Numbered from the stretch's first letter, positions 11,980 to 24,175 are shown. The stretch: 64,000 nt of DNA from Flammula alnicola (GCA_015499995.1 JADNRV010000192.1:1-64000); one strand, 5' to 3'. Made by a program: numbers and translations. The notes: generated from the sequence alone by a model not told the origin.

Positions 11980-12553
11980 TCTATATTATAATACGACAAC
12001 GGTATTTCTCACGGGGGGACAAATATGTCTTCCGATTGGTTGAGACAAACCACCAATGGCGGTGCAAACTCTAACATTGGCTGGCCAGATGGTCCAGACT
12101 CCAGACCTCACGCGCACGCCGCTCAATTGCGACTCAATCGACACTGCCACTGGCCAGGCTTCAACCAGGCTTGGTTGACAATCAGAACGTCGTGCGTGGC
12201 AACTCTCAGTGGATGCCACAGGGTGTGCTCGAGGCTGTACCGTATTAGCATATCTACAAGGATCCTATTTGATCAGTGGTATTTGTACTTACTCTGGAAG
12301 GCTACACTGGCATCTGAAGAAGGGTGTTGGATGATGGACAACACTGAGACTGACAAAGTAGAGTTACATGGTTCTGGATACCAGGTCCCCAAGGAACTTG
12401 AAGCCATGAGCCGCTCAAGGCGATGCCGCGCCTACGCGCGGCGGCGCTTTGAAGGGGAAGGGCGACTATTGGAATTTATTTTTCCAATAAATTCAATCTT
12501 GGTTCAATTGGACAAAAAGATTCATGCCGTGCGAAGCACGGGTCACAGGCTAG
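11980..12553 (+). mobile_element. Non-autonomous Helitron, 574 bp
   Basis: Begins with TCTATATTATAATACG after an A and ends with CTAG before a T. A perfect hairpin CCGTGC-GAA-GCACGG lies 12 nt upstream of the terminal CTAG, the classic Helitron 3' end. The 5' end has the same CTCACGGGGGG block as the second copy at 19719-19979, so both belong to one family. The 201-codon frame that crosses it (12025-12630) runs past the element end and has no Rep/helicase motif, so it is not a gene. Confidence 0.88.
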
Positions 12554-12584
12554 TTTTTATAAAGCACAAAACACATTCATCTCA
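12554..12584 (+). repeat. 31-bp direct repeat, right of the Helitron
   Basis: Identical to 11949-11979. See that entry. Confidence 0.9.
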
Positions 12585-15500
12585 CCTGGGCATGTTATCA
12601 GTGGTTGATCTCATGCTGATCCGAGGCTGATATCACATGCAATTTTGTAATTGCTAAGGCTCAGTCAGTTTTGCTCCAAATCACTTTGTACTCTGCAGGC
12701 ACATTGTCATTAAGTATATCAATGATAACTAGGAATGATTTTTGGATTTATTGAACCACAGAGAGTGCAATGCATGTTCCATTGTTTCTCCATGCTTTTC
12801 TTACCTGATTTGATTATTGATGTCATGCAAAAGTAACGGCACATGATGCTATTCAAATATGAATGTCATTTACTTTATATGTTCGTCATGGAAGAGGTTC
12901 TCTAGCCATGTCCATGCTGCCATTTCCAGCACTCATACCTACAGCAAAAGCAGACATAAACAGAGAAGAACACTGTACATACTTGACACTTCTTGCTAGC
13001 ATGAGTCTGAGTCCTGCAGCCTGCTTCCAGCTACACTAGTACTCACAGTGATGGATCAACTTCTTCCTCTGTGGTGGTTATCCTAAATGACCTGCATTTG
13101 CAACCATCCATTGCATTTATGTTGGCACTTGACTTTGCACATGTTCTGGTGGTAAACCTAATGTCAGTGTTGAGCTGGTGTTGATGGTGGTGAGATGAGG
13201 TCAAAATTCAAATGTTTAAACTTACAGTTCAAATTTGTTTCCAGTCCATTCAAACTCTGACTGCAAATTTGGTGCAACATTCAATGAAGAATTGATCCAA
13301 ATTTGGAATGTGGTTTGACTTGCTTGCTTGCTTCCCACCACATCTCAACATTTCACCATTCTCTTTCCCTCCACACCCTCTGGAGTCTGCTACCTATCTA
13401 ACTCATCATATATAATTCCCCACGGATGTTCTCTAGTGAGTATTAGATAGCACATCATCATCTCTGCATCATATTCCCCTCACTCAATTGTCCAGCTATT
13501 GTGACAGGTAAACCTTCCTGTCATCTCCCTGTGCAGATTGGAACACTGTAAGCTGGCCTTGTTCTATGAATAAAACAATTGACTCCATTATATTCTCTTT
13601 GACAGTACCTTTGCCAGCAGCTGAGCTGCACCTCATTCATTAACACTGCACATACATGCTGCGTGAATCATCAACTCAAGTACCATTGCTTCTGAGGCAA
13701 CAATCCCATGCAACTGACTTCCAGCATGGTGAATCTATAGGTCTATTTCTATTGTTGTAGTTAATGCTCCTGATTGAGCCATTTGCATGTATAGTAGTAC
13801 TCTTTCCTCCAATTTTGTCATTGTTTTATCTATCCAATCTACCCTATTCCCTGAAAACTGTGAATAGTGGCACTAGAAATTACCCAATTACGACTCTTTT
13901 ACGTAAGTAAAAGGGAGTTCTTTTAATCTACAGCAACCAGCAAAAAAACAGGTTTGCAGCGACCTTGTTGGCCCCTTATCTTTGATGGCATCACATTTGT
14001 AAGCATTGCCATGCTGTTCATGCCCTTATCTTTGATGGCATCACATTTGTAAGCAGCTGCCATGCTGTTCATGATTTAAAAATAGCTTTACAGCTTTCAG
14101 CCTGCTGGATACTGCATGGAACGGTTTGGCCTCAATTAAATTACATATACATATTCTACTTGTATTTCTGAATAGAATGATACCACTTTTATATGCAAGA
14201 GGGAATGGAAAAGGGTGGATCCATTATTGAGTCTGGATGACATAGCTATTTTTGTTCATGCCGTGATGGCAAACCGGACCGGCAGGGCATTGCGGTAGTT
14301 ACATCTATTTTTAGTTCTCATAGCATAGATTTCTGGCACACTAACCATGCAATTTGATATGCGTGGTGATTTCAGGATGTCCATTGGAGCAGTCCGATCT
14401 GACCAGATGCTCAGAAGGAGGAGCTTGGATATGTGTCGAGCACACTGTGTGGTATAGTGTCACAGGCAAAGAGTGGAATCTGTCAGACAAGGAGACGCGC
14501 TGGCACACAAGACCGTGCACAGCTGCTGATGGAGTCTAATTATGCATTATTAGTTTATTATAGTCTTTCTATGTTCAATAAAGTGCTTACATAAACAGCT
14601 ATGTAGAAAGTGGCTGTTTCTTGGTTTCTTGTGTGGTTTATATAGGATTTCAGGCTGATTATTCATAAGAATCTGGGATTTGGAAACACCGGCATTGTTC
14701 ACTGGTGGTGTCGATGGTGGCAAGTCCCGAAGATGACCTAAGCCTTCCATAAGCCTTGTCAGCAGATCAGCAGATCGCTGCAGATGTCCAATTTGGTGTA
14801 GTGTGGTTCCGTCAGCCACCCGCCTTGCCCTGCCTGCACAGCGCTCATAGATTTGGACATTCAGCAGGTGCTTTAATTGTTCTCACCATATAGAAAAGTT
14901 GCCTATTCAATGTAGTAATGTAGCTTCAGTGCCCATGCCATTTTTGGTATGTTTTGTAAAGTTTAAGAGCATCAAACCAAAATTTACCCAAGCTGCAACC
15001 CGCCCACCCATTGCTCGGGCCTTCAAATGCTCAGCGCACTTCTAAAACTTCCCCACCATATTAAAAAACTACCTTGCTATGTTATTAACATAATGCTATC
15101 ACCAAAAAGCAAAGCGTCTGTGGCAGCAGAAGCTGTCATAAATCACAATTGAGATTATATTTTCCAGTTCCATTTTGATATAAAATAAATATACCAACTA
15201 CTAAAATAGTTGTGTAATATAAATATATTGGCTGTAGTGCCTCTATCTCAGCTGTATGAGGCTTCGATATCTACTGGTCATTGTTAGCAATGATGAGCTC
15301 ACGCATCCTGGTGGGGACACGTGCCCCGGTGTTTGCCGCTGGTGTTTGATGGTGTCGATCACCACCAGTGTTTCCAATATACGGATGCCCTCAATTATAT
15401 TCAGGCCAAACTTAAACTTTGGCCTGAAAAATGCGGATATTGCCCAATATGTAGCATCTAATAATAGACTAAAGATCATTCCCGCCATCTCGAAGCCTTC

Positions 15501-15596
15501 AGAAGGCTTTGAGATCCTCAGATGCTCCTCTATGTCTTACATATTAAATCACATAACTTAAATTATTTAATTAAAATAATAAATTTAAATTTGAGT
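12585..15596. other. 3 kb with no recognised gene, one small tandem duplication
   Basis: No protein family recognised in either strand; frames are short. A 50-bp unit is tandemly duplicated at 13973-14022 and 14023-14073 with a two-base insertion and few mismatches. Around 15400-15425 there is a small hairpin (AGGCCAAACTT...AAACTTTGGCCT). Otherwise unremarkable. Confidence 0.3.
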
Positions 15597-15634
15597 GTTT
15601 ATGTCAGCACTTCGAAAAAAGTGCTGACATAAAC
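15597..15634. repeat. Perfect 16-bp stem hairpin
   Basis: GTTTATGTCAGCACTT, a 6-nt loop, then its exact reverse complement. Outside it, TTATTTAATTAAATAA-like sequence occurs on both sides, so this may be the centre of a small AT-rich foldback element spanning about 15550-15670. Too far from any gene to call a terminator. Confidence 0.75.
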
Positions 15635-15723
15635 AATCATGGTGTTATTTAATTAAATAATGATTTCTAAATTTATACATAAAATTTATTTATTGTTCAA
15701 GTAGACATACTGTAAGTAAAATT

Positions 15724-16772
15724 AAGTCTGTTTATTCGCTTGAATTTACCATGGATTTAACACGGCTGTCAGCCGCGCTAAATTTGAGATTCGCGATCTG
15801 ACAGCGTGATAAAGGGTCGCAAGGGTCGTACGCACCTAAAGAGGTTCATCACTAAGTCTGGGTGCCGGGCCTCCGGGGTTGTTATCACATGCAATATGCA
15901 GTGAAGTCCATAGAATATGTGGAAATGAGGCCGCAGGCCAAGATGAAAATTTTTCGCAGGCCGAGATGAAATTTATTGCTTTGTATAGTAAAAAATGCAT
16001 AGTAAGCTAACAAAAAAAAACAAAAAAAAAGTGGAAGGGAGCAAATAGCCGCGCAGCGAGAAAAAACACTGGGGTTGAGCAGGTGGGCAACAGCGGCAAC
16101 AGGAGAAGGTGATTGCGTAATGTCAGAGGAGGGGCACGCCAGTTCGCGACCAGGGTCCAAATTGATCAATCCAGTACGTACAACGCAAAATCCAGACGCC
16201 GTAGGCAGCGGGCTGGCTTTTCCGAGTCTCCGTTCCATGTGTTCCGCCAGCTCAATTTAAGATTTGAACCAGCCCAATTTAAGGAATTTAAGGAATTTAA
16301 GCTTAATTCCTACTTTCCTTAAATTTGGGCTCGGAATCCTTAAATTCATATGTAGCACTCACAATTTGCCCTCGGAGGCTTCATATTCATAAATTTAAGC
16401 TTGAGTTACATCTAAATTACATCTAACCTACTACTATTTTATGCGAGGGAGGGGATGGCAGGTGCTCTCCTCGAGGGCAGACGGCGAGGGCAAGGAGCAG
16501 CACGCGCGCACGCGCGCCTGCCAAAACGGTAAAACCCCCGAAACGTGGGGCTACGCAACCACCGAACGCGGATTCCTCGATGCGAACGAGGGTTCCCAGG
16601 TGCCTCGAATGGGGAAAACCCACGGGCAAAGGCCAAATGTGCGGGCAAAGGCCAAATGCGCGTGGTGAGATCAGTCACATCACGTGCACGGCCATCACCG
16701 ATCAACGGCATGACCTCACGGCATACCATAACAGGCAACGGCCCTGACCCAAGCCCTTAAATTTACAAAGAT
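15724..16772 (+). repeat. GC-rich tandem unit, copy 1 (1049 bp)
   Basis: Starts AAGTCTGTTTATTCGC. It includes a GACAGCGTGA...GGTCGCAAGGGTCG block, an AATTTAAGGAATTTAAG palindrome-rich section around 16260-16410, and a CpG-rich section with alternating GCGCGCAC runs around 16495-16520. Copy 2 follows directly. No frame is conserved between the copies, so I consider it non-coding. Confidence 0.85.
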
Positions 16773-17858
16773 AAGTCTGTTTTGTCTGTTTATTCGCTTG
16801 AATTTACTGTGGATTTAACACGGCTGTCAGCCGCGCTAAATTTGAGATTCGCGATCTGACAGCGTGACAAAGGGTCGCACCAAGGGTTGTACGCACCTAA
16901 AGAGGTACAGGCGGCATCATCACTAAGTAAGTAAGTCTGGGTGCCCCGGGGTTGTTATCACACGCAATAGGATGCAGTGAAGTCCATAGAATATGTGATA
17001 GAATAAGTAGAAATGAGGCCGCAGGCCAAGAAATTTTAGAAAAAATCTATTGTTTTGTATAGTAAGCTAACAAGTATACAAAAAAAAGTAAGGGAGCAAA
17101 AATGGATTAGGTAGGGAGGGAATGTAGCCGCGCAGCGAGAAAAAATAGTGCAATGCCGTCCGCTGAACCAGCGGCAACAGGAGGGTGATTGCATAATGTC
17201 AGAGGAGGGGGCACGCCAGTTCGCGACCAGGGTCCGAACAGGGTCCGAATTTATCAATCCAGTACGTACAACGCAAAATCCAGACGCCGCAGGCAGCGAG
17301 CTGGCTTTTCCGAGTCTCCGTTCCGTGTTCCGCCAGCCCAATTTAAGAGGTGAACCAGCCCAATTTAAAGAATTTAAGCAATTTAAGCTTAACTCCTACT
17401 TAATCTTAAATTTGGGCTCGGAATCCTTGTAGCGCTCACAATTTGCCCTCGGAGGCTTTATATTCGAAAATTTAAGCTTGAATTATGTCTAACCTACTAC
17501 TACTATTTTGCGTGAGGGAGGGGATGGCAGGTGCTCAGGTGCTCTCCTCGAGGGCAGACAGCAAGCGGAGCAGCACGCGCGCAAGCAAGTGCGCAGCGCG
17601 CGTGCCTGCCAAAACAGGGTTTTTATGCAACCACCGAACACGCGCGAACACGCGTTCCTCGAACGGGGTTTTCCGACCCGTGAACGAGAGTTCCCAGGCC
17701 TCGAACGCGGGAAAACCCACCGGGCAAAGGCCCAATGCGTGGCGGGGTCGGTCACATCACGTGCACGGCCATCACCGATCAACGCGATCGACGGCATGAC
17801 CTCACGGCATACCATAACAGGCAAGGGCCCTGACCCAGGCCCTTAAATTTACGCGGAT
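16773..17858 (+). repeat. GC-rich tandem unit, copy 2 (1086 bp)
   Basis: Same order of blocks as copy 1 with small insertions and deletions (for example the extra GCAGCGCGCGTG section near 17595 and the missing tail near 17425). After it, the first bases of a third unit (AAGTCTGTTTATT) occur at 17859-17871 and then the similarity stops. It keeps many CpG sites, unlike the TE-derived sequence around it. Confidence 0.85.
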
Positions 17859-17872
17859 AAGTCTGTTTATTT

Positions 17873-19644
17873 AAAGAATAAAAATAAAAACATCAAAATA
17901 TCCAAAAGGAAAAGAGTTGTACTGCCACGCAAAGCGGTGGCCCGCTAACACAAGTATGTTGTTTCTTCAGCCAAATTTTGGCCTCTTTCAAGAAAACCCT
18001 AGGTTATACCAATGGAAACTGTGCTAAGACACCCTACTATGATGTTGAGATTACTGGAAAATAGTGGCTGATAAGAGAGAAATTTTACGATGCTCTGACT
18101 ATTTCAAAGAAAAAGCAGAAATTCATGGGAATAACCCAGATACCTGTCTATACAGCCCAATCTGACTAAACTCTCTTACCATTTTTTCCCTGACTTTTTC
18201 TTCATATTCTCACCTATTCAAGTCTCATCCAAGATAATTGAAATGGATTAGGAAACCTGGATTTCCCTGATGTCCATTGTTATGTCCACAATATCTTCAA
18301 CAATGTTGCCAGGTGCATTCATGCATGACAGTTATCCCCCAATTGCTGACCAACCTGTCTTTGTTGCCTCTCTAGATTGCAGGGGCCATTATGGAGTGAG
18401 TATTACACATGCAGCATGAAATCAATTCACCCTGACAGTATGCTTACCTTCTTTCAACAACCCAGGCCTTGTCATGATTCCCCAAGAACACACTTGCAAG
18501 CTTTGAAGATGCCATGCAGGATGACAGAGATGGTTGTGCTGCTCATGAGGGTCCATGTCTTTCTTCCCAATCATCTTTTGAACTGTTGTCCGTTTTTTTT
18601 TCTTTCTTCCACATCAATGAATGCTGGCTAATCTCACCTTTTGCATGTATGTAGCTGGAGAATCAGCACACCAAGTTCAATGTTGACGTCAAGATGCAGA
18701 ACAACATCTTCTCTGTGCAGCCCAACTTTTAGATGGCATTGGCACCCTAGATACTCTTGGGGCTGATGCATCCCTGCTTCATCAGGTTCATGAAGGCACA
18801 CCTACCTTATTTCTGCTGGTTGTATATTGGCCTCAGCATGTATATCACAAGGAAGTGCTTCTGAAAAGACTGTGATGCATTTGATGGCTCCACCAACATC
18901 ATGGAAGGCCTAGAGGTATACAGGAGGTGCAATTATGACAGACTGTCAAACCTATTGCTGATGGAATCCTTCAGTTCCTTGCTCTCAATCATCATCATTT
19001 TTGACAGCTTTCTTCTTGTCTTTATTCTTATCTTTCTTGTCTTTCTTTACTCTCTCTTCAAATTATATCTATTCTTGTCCTTTTGGTCTTTCATTGAACT
19101 GCCTAAAAATAACACTGACTGGTGTGACAGAAAAGAGATCAACATGCAAAGCTCAGGTGTGACAGAGAAGTGATCAATGCACAAAGCTCAGATCTGCACA
19201 GCACACCAGTCTGTACAATTGTGATTTATGATGATTATTCTAGTCTCTCATAGATGGCCATGATATAAGTGAAGTGGTTTTGAGTTCACAGTTTCTTATC
19301 ACACTCCACAAACTGCATCAGACATGACTTGTGAGAGCCTGAAGGCAATGTGTGATTGTTTTAAGTAGATAATTACAGATTTAGTGCTTCAATTTTCCTC
19401 TCTCTACATGTTCGTCAATCTTGCTAAAAAGATCCAGTCCCATTTTCCAATGAGTAGCCTTTAACCTGCAGATTTCTTCATATTTAGCAGGGTTATCTTC
19501 CTTGAGTTTAACCTCTGTCTTAAAATTATTGTCAACATAGCAGAACAAGGGGCCTGGACAGTATTGCATAAATAACATCCAAATTTCTCCTTTGGCAACT
19601 GGGGTGTTTGAGTGTGTGATGGTTGCAGATGGGATTTTGTAATC
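17873..19644. pseudogene. Decayed coding-like sequence, family unknown
   Basis: I do not recognise this. Plus-strand pieces read like exons separated by intron-like GTGAGT or GTATGT donors, for example around 18395 (GTGAGTATTACACATGCAG) and 18640-18660. Pieces such as NQHTKFNVDVKMQNNIFSVQ (about 18660-18730) and AFDGSTNIMEGLEVY (about 18880-18920) look protein-like but are separated by stops. On the minus strand 19381-19578 is open for 65 codons and ends KIDEHVERGKLKH. Likely relics of one or more transposon-borne genes. Confidence 0.3.
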
Positions 19645-20153
19645 CTGTACCTAGACGCAGAGGACATGCGCTCAGTGTCAGAGAAGATGAGAAGTGACAA
19701 CTAATCATATTACCTAGACTAGACTGTGGACCCGTGCTTTGCACGGTGAAAGAGTTGTGCAAGAGAATACCTCAGATAGTTCAATTATTAGTTGTAAGCC
19801 AATGGTAACATCTAGAGTGAGGGCCGAGAGCAGGCCAGGACCATCGATGAGTCACGTGCCCATGCATCGCCACAGATCTCTGTAAGCGCGAGCCAATGAG
19901 CGTGTGTCTTTGTCTCTAACCAATGAGCCGCGCCCGATTTATCCCCCCCGTGAGAACCCATGTCGTTTTATAAGATAGATGCAGAGGATATGCGCTAGGA
20001 TCTATGTAAGTACAGGAATATAAGAGAAGGAAATGGAGTGCATACCTCAGTGTCAGAGAAGATGAGAAGTGACAACTGAGGTGTAAAGGATGTAAGGTAG
20101 AGGTTATATAGTACCAAATACCTTACACGTGATCAACACACGAGACGCCAACA
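19645..20153 (-). repeat. Probable 3' LTR of the copia remnant, split by a Helitron
   Basis: On the minus strand the LTR would begin TGTTGGCGTCTCG at 20153, directly after a purine-rich tract (ATGATGGGGGTG), and end in ...CTAGGTACA at 19645. A Helitron (19719-19979) lies inside. Part of the LTR is repeated: CAGTGTCAGAGAAGATGAG occurs at about 19673 and again at about 20046. The right-hand boundary is supported by the polypurine tract; the left one is tentative because the second LTR is not in the window. Confidence 0.5.
19719..19979 (-). mobile_element. Second non-autonomous Helitron, 261 bp
   Basis: On the minus strand it starts TCTATCTTATAAAACGACA, contains CTCACGGGGGG, and ends with hairpin CCGTGC-AAA-GCACGG then GTCCACAGTCTAG. 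Flanks are A before and T after, as expected. The sequence CCTAGA-CGCAGAGGACATG at 19650-19668 matches the joined flanks (CCTAGA | TGCAGAGGATATG), giving a paralogous empty site next door that fixes both ends to the base. Confidence 0.88.
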
Positions 20154-20180
20154 CACCCCCATCATGTGGAAGATCACAAT

Positions 20181-20210
20181 AAGAAAAGAAAAGAAAAGAA
20201 AGAAAAGAAA
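20181..20210 (+). repeat. AAAAG-type microsatellite
   Basis: Runs of AAGAAAAG between the copia pol remnant and its LTR. Simple sequence, no function inferred. Confidence 0.8.
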
Positions 20211-20248
20211 TAAGAGCTAAGATGATAAGGAGGGAGGGAGAGTAAAAT

Positions 20249-21893
20249 CTAAAGTATTATGGTGACGAGTGAAAAGAACAGTACTCAATGGTTTAGTAAA
20301 TATGTCTGCTGGCATATCCACAGTAGGTATCCAAGTAGTAGTAAAAGAGCCATCAGCAACGTGGTGGCAAATGAAATGGTGTTGGATATCAATGTGTTTG
20401 GAGTGAGAGGAGATAGAAAAAGTCTTGGTTAAAGAAAGTGCAGCCTGATTGTCGGAAACAAGTGGAAATAGACATGGGACAGGAAGCTTGATAAGATATA
20501 AGAAGACTCATAGCCATAGGGCTTCCTTGAGAGCATGGGTAAGCGCATAGTATTCAGCCTCTGTAGAAGACACTGCAACCTTCTGCTTCGCAGCAGACCA
20601 AGATATCAAGGATCCCTCATAGAAGAAACAATATCCAGATATACTCTTCCTATCATCAGATGCTGATGCCCAGTCAGAATCCGAGCAACCCACGCAACAC
20701 ATATACCCTGCCAGAGTTGACGGCACAGAGGAATCAGATCCTGATACACCCAGCTGTAACACGAGCTCTCGGGTTCCAGCCAGATACTGAAGGACATGGT
20801 TAGCTGAACATGAGAGCCTGGGTCGGCTTGGAACTGTACTGGCTGAGAGACATTGCATGATACGTAATGTCACCTTGTGTGGAATAGGCCAGGTAGAGAA
20901 GCTCGCTGACAAGTCATTGGTAGTTAACAGCTAAATCAGATTTGGAGATTTCTGGTAGTGCATTAGGAGGTGCGTCCTTGAGGTCAGTGAGCTGATGGGT
21001 GAAAGAAACAGGGATGAAGAGCAATCGGACATATTCCATTGCTCTAGGAGCTCCTTGATATATGATTTAGAGGATAACCAGAGAGGGCGGGAGGGTCTGT
21101 CACAGATAACACGGATAGATAGAAATTTCTGGCAGTCTTTCATATTGACAATATGGAGGCGGGCAGAGAGTTGGGCAATGAACCACTTATAGAGCAGGGT
21201 GGAGTTTGTGATAACAAGACTGTCATCCATGTGAAGGGGAATATACATAACGAGATTAGACCCATTGGCAGGCATGGCCACAGAGGGATGGGGGGGAGAT
21301 GACCACTCGCCAAAAAAGACTGCATGGTCAACCTCACAGCATATAAGACCAATACCCAGAAGAAGCGAGAGTATGAGCATGTAAAATTTGTAAGCTGATT
21401 GGCGGAGGCCATATAGAGCCACAAGGATATGGAGAACTCGCCAAGGAGAAGAGAGAGGATAGTGGGGGACCTGAGTACCATAGATATCTTTCCGGTTCTT
21501 CATGTGGAGAAATGCTGTTTTACAGTCAAATTGATAGGTTTCAAAATCCCGTAGTGCAGCCCAAGCGAGCAGGATCCTAATACTAATCATCTTAGCGACT
21601 GGCACATAGGTCTCATCATAATCTTCAGGGTGTTGGCTAAAGCCCTGCGTGACTAGTCGAGCTTTCTCCTTGCCATGTATGTGGCGGCCATGGGAGTCTG
21701 TTTTAATGTCATAGCACCATTTTAGGCCAATCACTTTACATCCAGGAGGGAGATCTGCCTCCTCGAAAGCCCCCATATCTGCCAGACTAAATACCTCACG
21801 ATCCATGGCAGTCCGCCAAATGTCTGAGTCAGGGCGAGCAAGAGCTTCCTGAGAGGATTCAGGAGCCTTCGAAAGGTCAAAAGAGCGAGCCCG
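20249..21893 (-). pseudogene. Ty1/copia reverse transcriptase-RNase H, truncated and mutated
   Basis: C-terminal part of a copia polyprotein. In order on the minus strand: the RT N-terminal block (RTAMDREVFSLADMGAFEEA, then GLKWCYDIK), RT motif A as FDCKTAFLHM, the catalytic YxDD box altered to LHMDDSLVI, and RNase H with SDSDWASASDDRKSISGY and SSTEAEYYAL, ending with HFICHHVADGSF and ADIFTKPLS. The frame is broken near 20930 and by a stop after KEALWL near 20508. Upstream domains (gag, protease, integrase) are absent: homology stops near 21893. Codon after stop continues in frame to a natural end at 20249. Dead remnant. Confidence 0.9.
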
Positions 21894-22080
21894 TGATGCT
21901 TACCCGTGGCCCATGTGACATCAATTTTGAACCTTTGAGTACCAAACTTAAAAAATGCATAACTTGGTCAGTTTTCAACCGTTTTGCATAAAAAAATTGC
22001 AAAAAATTTGTATTGACAAATACTATGTGCTAGACATCAAAAAACCCATGTAACCCGCAGCGATACCTGTGCAGTTCCCT
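21894..22080. other. Junction sequence between copia remnant and family A element
   Basis: Contains TTACCCGTGGCCC near 21900 and ACCTGTGCAGTTCCCTA near 22060, which resemble hAT-MITE ends, but no target duplication is visible. Probably a small degraded hAT-type MITE. Confidence 0.3.
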
Positions 22081-22975
22081 AGATATTTCACTGGAATAAA
22101 ATAGAAATGCATTATGATTTGGTGATTCCTAATGTCTATATATAGAAATAGACATTGGTACCTGTCTGTGGTATTGAAATAAGATTGGATAGTGTGCCAA
22201 GACATATTCGAAATTAGGAAATTCAATATTTGAATCAGGTGATTTTGAAAAGACTCAGATTTGGTCGAGTTTTTTGCATTGTTCTCATCAATGAGAGCAG
22301 CAGATCACATGATTTCAAAAGGTACATGGGTTTTGGAGCAGGTGCTATGATTGCCTTTTTGGGCATAAAATTCCCATGGTTCCCAAAACAGCCTAAATAT
22401 GGTAATATTGCCTGTCTGGGTCACATGATATAGATATATTTAGAAAGTCCTCAAAATTCTAAATCTGATGGTACCTTATTGACCCTGAATCACTCATGAG
22501 TCAGTCACATAATATATATATCTCTCTCAAATAGACAAATAGAATATATAAAGGAGTTGATTTGTACAGGTCACACAGGTGTGACAGATGTGACCTATGA
22601 CCCTGTGTCTGAATTTTTGGTTTCAGACACTGGTCAAATTAGGGTGGACCCTGCAGTTTGAGTAATCTATTTTGAATAATTTTGGACCCTGAATTTCTAT
22701 ATTTAGATTTGGTTTTTGCTGGGTGATTTTGGCCAAAGGGTTTGGGATACTGGATAAGTGTGACTTTTTTTGACAAATTCAAGGGCTTGTGACATGTGAC
22801 ATCTAAATTAAATCAAAATACAATGTATTTCAGTCCATTCTAGTGGATTCCAGTCCTATTCTGGTCTATTTCTGTCTCATTCCAGTCTATTCCAGTCTCA
22901 TTCCACTGGAATCCAGTCTATTCCACTGGATTCCAGTCATTCCTACTGGAATAGGTGGGGCACAGCAAAGTACTG
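22081..22975 (+). mobile_element. Family A inverted-repeat element, 5'-truncated
   Basis: Its interior matches the other A copies (38833, 57902), starting with ATATTTCACTGGAAT and the TCTATATATAGAAATAGACA palindrome near 22133-22152. The right end is intact: an array of ATTCCAGT/TGGAATCCA, then GGAATAGGTGGGGCACAG and terminal CAAAGTACTG. The left terminal array is missing. Non-coding throughout. Confidence 0.8.
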
Positions 22976-23240
22976 CATGCGTGGCACGCAAATGCATGCA
23001 GGTATGCAGATGTCACATGATGTCACACCTATGGAAAGAGCAACTATTCAGCGCTAGCGCTCAGCCGTGAATGATTTGTCACAATATGTCACACATCTTG
23101 CAAGTTGCACGCAGCTGCACGCGGCTGCACACAATTGCATGCTGGGATGAAAATTATGCATGCAGATGCATGCAACTGTACACTAAGATGAAATTCATGC
23201 ACGCAGCATGCACATCAGTCTCTCGCAAGTATATCAGTTT
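22976..23240. repeat. Array of TGCATGCA-type palindromic motifs
   Basis: Many copies of GCATGCA/GCACGCA separated by 5-15 bases. A second array of the same motif lies at 26155-26335. Together they look like subterminal repeats of a further transposon family, but I cannot find its ends. Confidence 0.5.
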
Positions 23241-24175
23241 CTACTTATTATTTCTTTATTATTCACACATATTGTAGAAATATCTAGATACTTATAATGC
23301 TGCACTCAATGCATGGTTCTGGTAACCTGGAAATTTTCTGCTGACACTGTCTGAGTTTGTTTGAGAGACTAGCATGGTTACTTGCTGAATCAGATAGTAA
23401 AACAATTGTTTCATTCGCAGAACACGTGGGGGTTTGTGAACCCAAAAAAAATACATAGGGTTACATTATAAATGATACTACAAATGTATTACTTTGTTAG
23501 ATATTTTGAGCCTAGGAAATTGTTCTTTCTGATTCATGATACAATGGATACAGTACTCGGTGGAGACTGTTCTGACTTCGAGAGAGAAGGTTTGATGCTG
23601 GCCAGTGCGCGTGACCAGCCTTCTAAAAGGGATAAACACTATTCAGAAATCTGCCTAGGTTTCTACACTTGAGAGCTGAAAGCAAAACAAACAGATGGAT
23701 TATTTTAATGAGATTATGAGTGTAGAGAGGTGACCTTTTCATATCCCAAGCATATAAAGTATACTGGCAAAATCTTCTTTCAGAAAACAGACCACTGTGC
23801 TCACTGCATGGCAGGTTGGAACAGTCATTGCAGTCTCAGAACAGTGAACACGCAAGAAAATTAGCCACTAATGTGTCAAAATTTGCCTTCCATTCTGAAA
23901 AAGGGATGTAGAAAGAAAGTTTTTCATTGGATGTCGTGGCAAACATATAAACAGGATCAGAATGCATTTCACCACCTAAATTTTTGGTGACAGGATGGTG
24001 CATGTTGCAGCAGCATGTACTATGCTTCGACAACAGTCGTGAATTGGGAGTGAACTCACATTTGCCTCAGAAGCCGCTCCGCACAGAAGTGGAGTACTCT
24101 GTGCTTTACATAAGCAGACACCGATGCCAAACATATAAACAGCAGAAGAATGCATCCTGGCACCTGAAAGCCGGT
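23241..24175. other. No recognised gene
   Basis: Short frames only. The stretch lies between the TGCATGCA array and repeat X1 and may be the interior of the element that the arrays border. Confidence 0.25.

Noticed and set aside
12025..12630. 201-codon frame crossing the Helitron
   Set aside because: Begins inside the element and runs through its hairpin, terminus and flanking repeat; no Rep or helicase motif.
16075..17846. Overlapping frames in the 1.05-kb tandem units
   Set aside because: Neither frame nor sequence of the predicted peptides is conserved between the two copies.
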